From positions 1-13,988 of the forward strand of contig JBECKR010000091.1 of NCBI GenBank assembly GCA_040235415.1: a stretch of 13,988 nucleotides of DNA, given 5' to 3'. The stretch comes from JBECKR01 sp040235415. Its GTDB lineage: Bacteria > Acidobacteriota > Polarisedimenticolia > Polarisedimenticolales > Polarisedimenticolaceae. A model generated the notes under the pieces. That model ran no database searches and was not told the origin of the DNA. It was given only the letters and a program-made list of their open reading frames with translations. How positions within the stretch are numbered: the stretch's first letter is position 1; every line of letters starts with the position of its first letter. The position numbers and the translations under genes are program-made. Below, piece by piece: positions 7,780 to 12,962 of the stretch.

Positions 7780-8307
7780 CTACAGCGTCTTCGGGTGAAG
7801 GGTTCCAATGCGGCTCAGTACCTCTGTTACGTAGCCGAGTGTCTCGTTCATGCTCGGGAAATACTTGCTGGGGTGTGCACATTCATTTCGCTTGCTGAGC
7901 AGGCCTTGCAGAGCCTTGGTTTCGGTCTTGCCGAAAAGGCCGAGATCACGTGCCGCCTCGAGGAGCTGAAATTCCACAACGTTGTCACGTAGCTCCTCGA
8001 CGGACGCCGCCTTCCAGGTTGGCCGCAGAGCGCGCACCTTGAGCAAGCCATCACTTGCGAGCTTCTCTTCAAGGAAGTCCATGAAGGCCGCCCAAGCCAT
8101 GACATGCGCTGCCCTATATAGCTCGTTTTCGATGCAACGCAGAGATTGGCGCAGCAGGTCATCTTGGCGAAGGCTCAGGACCGTCAGCTTCTTGTATGTG
8201 TCTTCGAGAAGTACAAGGCGAGACAGGGCCGCTTCATGCACCGCGAGGATCCCATGAGCCTCGCGCTCGAACGCGCGAATCCTGCCGAGAAGATCTACAA
8301 GCTGCAT
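7780..8307 (-). CDS. HEPN-like protein, possible RNase toxin
   Basis: This is a 175-residue, almost wholly helical protein. Near the C-terminus it carries RNECAH (Arg140 to His145), which fits the R-x4-6-H signature of HEPN domains, many of which are metal-independent RNases in toxin-antitoxin, abortive infection and CRISPR systems. In HEPN proteins these residues sit before the last helix, as here (about 153-168). The N-terminal half (5-80) is helical with acidic and basic heptad-like stretches, and AWAAFMDFLEEKL (71-83) resembles the HEPN core helix. The start ATG at 8307 is 10 bases after the stop of the DUF5343-like gene, with AAGG about nine bases upstream, so the two are probably one transcript. 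The 3' end runs into the attC-like site. The motif is visible, but RNase activity and toxicity are inferred; a non-catalytic HEPN role is also possible. Confidence 0.75.
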   Translation of the reverse strand: MQLVDLLGRIRAFEREAHGILAVHEAALSRLVLLEDTYKKLTVLSLRQDDLLRQSLRCIENELYRAAHVMAWAAFMDFLEEKLASDGLLKVRALRPTWKAASVEELRDNVVEFQLLEAARDLGLFGKTETKALQGLLSKRNECAHPSKYFPSMNETLGYVTEVLSRIGTLHPKTL

Positions 8308-8317
8308 CCCAGAAGCC

Positions 8318-8944
8318 TTACGTGAAGAGGTGCTTCTTTAGTGCGGCAAACAGCTTGTCGTAGATCGCACCGTCCTCCGTCGCCGGCAGTTGCAACTGGA
8401 TGTTGATATTGATAGCCGGCCGTCCGATGCCTTGATCCTCGGCTTCCGGGTCCCGCCCGGCCTTGCGCGTCCTAGCCGCAGGGATCTCCGCATCCTCCTC
8501 GTTATCGCCCTGAGTGTCAGGAGCCGCGGACTCGAAATCCGCAACCGCAGCGAGGGTCTTGAAGGTGTTGACAATCAGACCCAGGGTGCTTTCGGCTACG
8601 GTCGTGTGTGTCGAGAAGTAGTTGCGAAGAGCTTCACTGTCCTTGCGGTGCGCGTCTGGGTAGGTCCGGAACAGATCGCCGTACGCTTCCCGCATGGCGG
8701 CTGCCAGCACCGCGCCCGCAGACGCCTTGTTACGGTACCCTCGCCACGTCTTGGTCGGAACCCCGGTGCTATCCACGAAGCCAAGGAACTTCAGGATGCC
8801 CAAGATGTATCGGTCGTTCTTGCTCTTGAAACCGACCTTCTCGAGGTACTTCTGGGTGACCTTCTCCGGCACTCCGGCCTTTTGAACGTGGTCCAGGAAC
8901 CGCTTTGCGTTGGCGGCGTGCGGCGAGTACGGGAAATCGGCCAT
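8318..8944 (-). CDS. DUF5343-like protein, partner of the HEPN gene
   Basis: This is a 208-residue protein resembling the DUF5343 family, which has no settled function. The N-terminal part (1-135) is helical and reads like one or two winged-helix or HTH-like units, with features I associate with the family: FPYSPHAANAKRFLDHV, GIPEKV-like VPEKVTQKYL, YILGILKFLGFVD and then FRTY..RKDSEALRNYF. Residues about 145-180 are a charged, probably disordered linker. The C-terminus (INIQLQLPATEDGAIYDKLFAALKKHLF, 179-207, discontinuous here as a motif) ends in the short strand-helix tail common in this family. The ATG at 8944 has a strong ribosome-binding site, GAGGTG, six bases upstream. It leads the two-gene unit with the HEPN-like gene, so it could be an antitoxin, regulator or sensor for it; this is inferred from gene order only. 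Confidence 0.75.
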   Translation of the reverse strand: MADFPYSPHAANAKRFLDHVQKAGVPEKVTQKYLEKVGFKSKNDRYILGILKFLGFVDSTGVPTKTWRGYRNKASAGAVLAAAMREAYGDLFRTYPDAHRKDSEALRNYFSTHTTVAESTLGLIVNTFKTLAAVADFESAAPDTQGDNEEDAEIPAARTRKAGRDPEAEDQGIGRPAININIQLQLPATEDGAIYDKLFAALKKHLFT

Positions 8945-8979
8945 TGGCTACACCTCAGTTTCTTGATCTTCCTGCGGTC

Positions 8980-9030
8980 GTCTCACGTTCGGCGTCACCC
9001 GTCGATCACCGTGACACGCCGTGGTTAGGC
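8980..9030 (-). repeat. attC-like site overlapping the stop of the HTH gene
   Basis: On the minus strand GCCTAAC (9030-9024) is an exact RYYYAAC box and contains the TAA stop of the HTH/glycine-zipper gene. A stem follows: plus-strand arms GTGACACGCCG (9011-9021) and CGGCGTCAC (8990-8998) pair over nine bases, with two extra bases on the gene-proximal arm and a 12-base loop. The far box is GTGAGAC (8986-8980), one base off GTTRRRY and matching the first box at five of seven positions. The total is 51 bases, slightly shorter than most attC sites. The DUF5343-like gene starts 35 bases beyond. A stop codon inside the first box and extra bases on that arm are typical cassette features. A terminator is the alternative, but there is no T tract. 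Confidence 0.48.
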
Positions 9031-9570
9031 TTTCGGCCCATCATGTCCGCTCACTTCCTCCCAGCGCGGATTCACATCTGTGAGGTCGAGCTCTCGTTCG
9101 CCGGCGAAGTACTTCACACCCTTGATGATCGCGTAGCCCAGCGCGCCCGCGGCAAGAGGGATCGCGGCCGCGACCGAGACACCCACGATCATCCCGCCAC
9201 CGACCACAGACCCAAGCGCGGCCAGGCCGGAGGTGATCCCCGCGGCAGAGAGCCCCGGCAGCCCCAATGCGCTAATCGCTGCGGTGATTCCGGAGAACCC
9301 AAGGACACCGCTGCTCACTGCGCCAATCTTCTCCGCCAACTGCTCCTTCTGTGTTTCCGTCAGCGCAGCGTACTTGTCGAAGCCGAGTCCGACCATGAGC
9401 CCGACTTGTTTCATCATCTCGTCCGAGGGCAGCGTCGTTCCAAGGAGAAGCCGGGTCATCGTCGCGTCGGAACACCCGATCACCTTGGCAACCCGGCGTG
9501 TGGTGAGGTTCTGCTTCTCGATGAAAGCCGCAAGAAGTAGCCGCAAGTTGTCCCGCGTGATTTCCTGCAA
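9025..9570 (-). CDS. HTH protein with glycine-zipper hydrophobic tail
   Basis: This is a 181-residue two-part protein. Residues 5-60 form a Cro/C1-type helix-turn-helix: NLTTRRVAKVIGCSDATMTRLLLG is the recognition region (21-44). Residues 83-155 are glycine- and alanine-rich and hydrophobic with GxxxG-type spacing (GAVSSGVLGFSG, GLPGLSAAGITSGLAALG, VVGGGMIVGVSVAAAIPLAAGALGYAIIKG in segments), which looks membrane-inserting. A short acidic tail follows. Small HTH plus glycine-zipper proteins like this are familiar to me from many accessory regions, but I know of no proven role. The start is TTG at 9570, supported by a strong GGGAGGGG ribosome-binding site seven bases upstream. The TAA stop lies inside the attC-like box. 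Possibilities are a membrane-tethered DNA-binding regulator or a pore-forming effector with a DNA-sensing head. Confidence 0.82.
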   Translation of the reverse strand: MQEITRDNLRLLLAAFIEKQNLTTRRVAKVIGCSDATMTRLLLGTTLPSDEMMKQVGLMVGLGFDKYAALTETQKEQLAEKIGAVSSGVLGFSGITAAISALGLPGLSAAGITSGLAALGSVVGGGMIVGVSVAAAIPLAAGALGYAIIKGVKYFAGERELDLTDVNPRWEEVSGHDGPKA

Positions 9571-9577
9571 GGTATTT

Positions 9578-9585
9578 CCCCTCCC
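9578..9585 (-). promoter_or_regulatory. Ribosome-binding site that decides a TTG start
   Basis: GGGAGGGG on the minus strand ends seven bases before TTG at 9570. It is the strongest Shine-Dalgarno-like sequence near the gene and makes TTG the best start for the HTH/glycine-zipper protein. Confidence 0.6.
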
Positions 9586-9586
9586 T

Positions 9587-9625
9587 CTTTTCGGTTCGGC
9601 GCGAGCAAGAGTCCCATCCGAAAAG
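9587..9625 (-). promoter_or_regulatory. Inverted repeat in the leader of the HTH gene
   Basis: CTTTTCGG (9587-9594) and CCGAAAAG (9618-9625) on the plus strand are a perfect 8-base inverted repeat with a 23-base gap, directly upstream of the ribosome-binding site of the HTH/glycine-zipper gene. A separate 8-base palindrome ACAATTGT is at 9633-9640. Either could be an operator for the HTH protein acting on its own gene, or the first could form an mRNA hairpin beside the ribosome-binding site. The pairing is seen directly; the role is inferred. Confidence 0.3.
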
Positions 9626-9813
9626 CCTCACCACAATTGTCTCGGTCCAGATAAACCGGCCCCGACCACCTTCCCACAACGTACCCGGGCCGCGCGACGG
9701 AACCACACGTCTAGTTATTCCCGGACGTTACGCCGGGGTTCCCTACTTTCGTCGAGTATATCCGGGTCTGCGCCCCGCAAGAACCCGGCCCCCCCGCCAC
9801 TCCGGCGTCCCCC

Positions 9814-10959
9814 CTACCTCTGCATCTCCACCAGCTTCACCTTCACCTCGCGCTTGCGATCGTCGCTCCCGACGACGCTCAACGTCACCGTGCCCCCCAC
9901 CCCGGCGCTCTCGAACGCGTCCAGCAGCTCGTCGACCGTGTCCACCTTCTTCCCGTCGACGGCGACGATGCGGTCCCCGACGTTCCAGCCGCGGTAGCCG
10001 CGGCTCATGCCCTCGAGCCCCGCCTGCGCGGCCGGGGTGTCGTCGTTGACCTTCGCGATCACGACGCCGTCGAGCCCCGCGCGCTGCGTGATGTCGTCGC
10101 GCAGGAACTCCGCCCCGATCCAGGGCCGGATCGGGTGGCCGTTCGCGATGATCTGCGGGACGTAGCGCTTGACGAAGTCGACCGGGACCGCGAACCCGAT
10201 CCCCGCCGAGGCGCCGCTCGGGCTGTAGATCGCGGTGTTCATGCCGATGACGCGGCCGCTCGAATCGAGCAGCGGGCCGCCGGAGTTGCCGGGGTTGATC
10301 GCGGCGTCGGTCTGGATGACGTCGCGGATGGTGCGGCCGTTCGGCGACTGCAATTCCCTCCCGAGCGCGCTCACCACCCCGACCGTGAGCGTCTGGTCGA
10401 GGCCGAACGGGTTCCCCACCGCCAGCACGCGCTGGCCGACCGCGAGGTTCGAGGAGGTGCCGAGGGCGAGCGGCGCCAGGCGCTCCTGCGGGGCGTCGAT
10501 CGCGAGCACCGCGATGTCTTTCTCCGGCGCCGTGCCGACGACCTGCGCGTCCCACTCCGACTGGTCCGCGAGCGTGACCTTGAACTTCTTGCCGTCCTCG
10601 ATGACGTGGAAGTTCGTGACGATGTGGCCGTCGCGGTCCCACACGAACCCGGTGCCCGAGCCCTGCGGGATCTCCATGACGTTGAGCGTCCAGAAATCGC
10701 GCCGGAGCGCGACGCTCGTGATGAACACCGTCGACACCGAGGCCTCGCGGAACACCCGGATGTTGCGGATCTCGTCCTCGGTCAGGCCCCCGGGGAGCGG
10801 GCGCTCGACCGGCTCGCGGCCGAGGGCGGCCTCGGTGCTCTCCGTCGGGGCGGGGGCGGCGGCCTCGGGGACGGGCGCCGGGGCGCCCGACAGGCCTCGT
10901 CCCGCCACGAGGCCGAGGGCGAACGTCACGAGGGGCACGATCAGGGTTCGGGCTCGCAT
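9814..10959 (-). CDS. HtrA/DegP-like periplasmic trypsin-type serine protease
   Basis: This is a secreted quality-control protease of the HtrA (S1C) family, 381 residues with one PDZ domain, so closer to DegS/HtrA than to two-PDZ DegP. An N-terminal signal or anchor (residues 4-20) is followed by a Pro/Ala-rich linker (25-55). The catalytic triad is visible: His118 in TNFHVI, Asp148 in KDIAVLAI and Ser226 in GNSGGP. The PDZ domain covers about 275-378, with IGAEF near its start and GDRIVAVDGKKVD (328-340). The ATG at 10959 has GGAGGTGA just upstream. It is divergent from the amidohydrolase gene across 73 bases; a TATTTT on the minus strand (plus 10987-10992) could be its -10 box, but no -35 is clear. 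The strongly GC-rich coding sequence marks this as host backbone next to the accessory region. It belongs to the degP/degS/htrA group; the exact symbol is not assigned. Confidence 0.93.
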   Translation of the reverse strand: MRARTLIVPLVTFALGLVAGRGLSGAPAPVPEAAAPAPTESTEAALGREPVERPLPGGLTEDEIRNIRVFREASVSTVFITSVALRRDFWTLNVMEIPQGSGTGFVWDRDGHIVTNFHVIEDGKKFKVTLADQSEWDAQVVGTAPEKDIAVLAIDAPQERLAPLALGTSSNLAVGQRVLAVGNPFGLDQTLTVGVVSALGRELQSPNGRTIRDVIQTDAAINPGNSGGPLLDSSGRVIGMNTAIYSPSGASAGIGFAVPVDFVKRYVPQIIANGHPIRPWIGAEFLRDDITQRAGLDGVVIAKVNDDTPAAQAGLEGMSRGYRGWNVGDRIVAVDGKKVDTVDELLDAFESAGVGGTVTLSVVGSDDRKREVKVKLVEMQR

Positions 10960-11032
10960 GGCTCACCTCCGCGTCTCGGTACGGCCAAAATACCACCCGA
11001 TGCGGTAGCGTAGGCGCCTCGGAGGGCCGGGA

Positions 11033-11761
11033 ATGACGCCGTCGTGGAAGACGCTGCGGCCGGCCGGACGCGGGCCGTTCGTGCTGACCTGCGAGCACGC
11101 CTCTCCGGCGCTGCCGTGGGGGCCGCCCGGGGATCCCGCCGAGCGCGCGGTGCTGCGGAGCCACTGGGGGGTCGACCTCGGGGCGTGGGCCGCGACGCGG
11201 CGGTTGTCGCGGGCGCTCGACGCGGTCGCGGTCGGGGGGCGGTTCTCGCGGCTCGTCGTGGACCTGAACCGCCGCGCCGACGACCCGACGCTGGTGCGGC
11301 GCGAGGCCGGCGGGGTCGCGCTGTCGTGGAACCGCGGGGTCACGGCGGCGGAGGTCGAGCGCCGGCTGCTCGGGATCCACGTGCCGTACCACGACGAGGT
11401 CGACCGGCGGATCCTCGCGCGGGTCGTGCGCGGGAGGCGGCCGACGCTCGTCGCGGTGCACTCGTTCACGCCGGACTGGGAGGGCGAGCGGCGCGCGTTC
11501 GACGTCGGCCTGCTGTACGACGAGCACGCGGCGCTCGCGCGGCGGGTCGCGCGAAGCTTGCGGGCGGCGGGGCTCGTCGTGCGCTACAACCGACCGTACT
11601 CCGGGATCCTCGGGATGATGTACGCGATCGACCGCCACGGCCGGCACCACGGCCTGCCGTGCCTCGAGATCGAGCTCAACCAGGGGCGGATCCGCGAGCC
11701 GCGGCGGGCGGCGGCGATCGCGGACGCGACGGCCCGGGCGCTCGCGGAGGCGGTGCGGTGA
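11033..11761 (+). CDS. N-formylglutamate amidohydrolase family protein
   Basis: This family (N-formylglutamate deformylase, HutG-like in the broad sense) hydrolyses N-formyl-L-glutamate to formate and glutamate; related members may act on other N-formyl or N-acyl amides. The protein is 242 residues. Family signatures are visible in order: CEHAS (20-24), SRLVVDLNR (72-80), HVPYHDEV (116-123), HSFTP (143-147), NRPYSG (186-191) and LEIELNQG (211-218). His and Glu in CEHAS and His in HSFTP are likely metal or catalytic positions. No histidine-degradation genes are nearby, so a role in histidine catabolism is not supported here. The ATG at 11033 has GGAGG seven bases upstream. The TGA stop overlaps the GTG start of the permease gene by four bases, so they form a two-gene operon. 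Confidence 0.9.
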   Translation: MTPSWKTLRPAGRGPFVLTCEHASPALPWGPPGDPAERAVLRSHWGVDLGAWAATRRLSRALDAVAVGGRFSRLVVDLNRRADDPTLVRREAGGVALSWNRGVTAAEVERRLLGIHVPYHDEVDRRILARVVRGRRPTLVAVHSFTPDWEGERRAFDVGLLYDEHAALARRVARSLRAAGLVVRYNRPYSGILGMMYAIDRHGRHHGLPCLEIELNQGRIREPRRAAAIADATARALAEAVR

Positions 11762-12546
11762 GCTACGTGCTGGTCGCGGTCGTCGCGGTCGTCGCCTCGG
11801 GGCTGACGCTGTTCTCCGGGTTCGGCCTCGGGACGCTGTTGCTGCCGGCGTTCGCGTTCCTGTTCCCGGTCGAGATCGCGATCGCGGCGACCGCGATCGT
11901 GCACCTCGCGAACAACCTGTTCAAGCTCGCGCTCGTCGGGCGGCACGCGAGGGGGAAGGTGGTGGCGGCGTTCGGGCTGCCGGCCGCGGCGGCGTCGTTC
12001 CTCGGCGCGTTCTTGCTCGCGAGGCTCGCCCGGCTCCCCGCGATCGCGAGCTGGGAGCTCGGCGGGCGGGAGCGCGACGTCACCGTCGTGGGGCTCGTCG
12101 TGGCGGCGCTGATCCTCGCGTTCGCGGTCGCCGAGCTGATGCCGGAGGGCAGGACGCCGCGGCTCGGGCGGCGCTCGATCCCGCTCGGGGGGGCGCTCTC
12201 CGGGTTCTTCGGCGGGCTCTCCGGGCACCAGGGGGCGCTGCGCTCGGCGTTCCTGATCAAGGCCGGGCTCGGGAAGGAGGCGTTCATCGGGACCGGGGTG
12301 GCCTGCTCCGTGCTCGTCGACGTCGCGCGGCTGTCGGTCTACGGGCCCGAGTTCTTCACGAGGCACGTCGCCGCGCTCGGGCGCGGGGACGCGCGCGCGC
12401 TGGTCGCGGTCGCGACCGCGGCGGCGTTCGCGGGGGCGTTCGCGGGCACGCGAGCGATGCACAAGGTGACGCTCGCCGGGGTGCGACGGCTCGTCGGCGT
12501 GCTCCTGATCGCGACGGCGCTGCTGCTCGGCTCCGGGATCCTGTGA
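11758..12546 (+). CDS. TauE/SafE-family membrane permease
   Basis: This is a 262-residue integral membrane protein of the TauE/SafE (sulfite or organic anion exporter, DUF81-type) family. It has about seven or eight hydrophobic segments (roughly 2-20, 24-45, 46-60, 68-90, 107-127, 141-155, 175-195, 212-232, 240-261; some may be re-entrant). Family-like motifs are FSGFGLGTLLLP (19-30), AIVHLANNLFK (46-56) and GFFGGLSGHQGALRSAFL (149-166). The substrate cannot be told from sequence; sulfite or sulfoacetate is known for some members. The GTG start at 11758 overlaps the stop of the amidohydrolase as GTGA, which gives the best N-terminus and implies coupling. It converges with the small membrane protein gene, with only 13 bases between stops and no room for a separate terminator. 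Confidence 0.88.
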   Translation: MSYVLVAVVAVVASGLTLFSGFGLGTLLLPAFAFLFPVEIAIAATAIVHLANNLFKLALVGRHARGKVVAAFGLPAAAASFLGAFLLARLARLPAIASWELGGRERDVTVVGLVVAALILAFAVAELMPEGRTPRLGRRSIPLGGALSGFFGGLSGHQGALRSAFLIKAGLGKEAFIGTGVACSVLVDVARLSVYGPEFFTRHVAALGRGDARALVAVATAAAFAGAFAGTRAMHKVTLAGVRRLVGVLLIATALLLGSGIL

Positions 12547-12559
12547 GGGACGGCGGCTC

Positions 12560-12868
12560 TCAGGCCGGGTCGTCGGCGCGAAGCGGGCGCGGCGCGCGGC
12601 GCGGGGCGGCGCGGCGCTGCTCCCACCACGCCGCGATCGAGATCGCGAGCAGCGCGAGGAAGAAGGAGAGCGCGAAGCCGAGCGCGAACCCGCGGCTGTA
12701 GGCCGAGCCCACCAGCGGGTAGAGGTCGCGGGGGCCGAACTCCGGTCCCCACGGCAGGAGGTTGCCGCGGATGACGGCGATGAACCGCGCGAACGCGACG
12801 CCGCAGCCGGCGATGCCGCAGAGCGCGATCGCGATCGCGACGCGGCGCTGTCGGGGGGTGAGCTTCAC
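12560..12868 (-). CDS. Small two-helix membrane protein, unknown function
   Basis: This is a 102-residue protein with two hydrophobic helices (about 8-31 and 58-81), a loop with PWGPEFGPRDLYPLVG between them, and a basic, proline- and arginine-rich cytoplasmic-type tail. I do not recognise a family. The GTG start at 12868 is chosen because GGAGG lies five bases upstream and the protein then begins MKLTPRQRR; an ATG thirteen codons upstream at 12907 has no such support. It is divergent from ispG across 94 bases. GC content is as high as its neighbours, so it looks like host backbone. Confidence 0.65.
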   Translation of the reverse strand: MKLTPRQRRVAIAIALCGIAGCGVAFARFIAVIRGNLLPWGPEFGPRDLYPLVGSAYSRGFALGFALSFFLALLAISIAAWWEQRRAAPRRAPRPLRADDPA

Positions 12869-12926
12869 CGTCGCCTCCGTTCGTAGATTAGAGATGCGCA
12901 CCCGCAAGCGACCTCGCCACTGCCAA

Positions 12927-12962
12927 TTTTCGGCACCGAGCCGGCGCTGGTAGAATCCTCGG
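12927..12962 (+). promoter_or_regulatory. Possible ispG promoter with leaderless start
   Basis: TAGAAT at 12951-12956 is a good -10 hexamer in otherwise GC-rich DNA and lies six bases before the ispG ATG. That places the expected transcription start at or next to the start codon. There is no Shine-Dalgarno sequence in front of the ATG. A weak -35 (TTTTCG, 12927-12932) is 18 bases upstream of the -10. The pattern fits a leaderless mRNA; it is inferred from spacing only. Confidence 0.4.

Noticed and set aside
7628..7882. N-terminal extension of the AlbA_2/winged-helix regulator
   Set aside because: The added residues are low-complexity and arginine-rich, run through the attC-like site and into the HEPN-like gene, and are not expected in the family.
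9625..9733. Fifth possible attC-like site upstream of the HTH gene (GCGTAAC at 9733-9727 and GTGAGGC at 9631-9625 on the minus strand)
   Set aside because: Both boxes have a mismatch, and the arms (GTCCGGGAATAAC against GTCCAGATAAACC) pair poorly and asymmetrically. It is worth scoring with a model but too weak to annotate.
9762..9788. CCGGGT/ACCCGG inverted repeat behind htrA as a terminator
   Set aside because: It has only six pairs, a 15-base loop and no T tract, so it is not distinguishable from chance in GC-rich DNA.
11044..12546. Single 500-residue frame spanning the amidohydrolase and permease genes
   Set aside because: Its first half is out of frame with the clear amidohydrolase motifs; only the part from GTG 11758 is real.
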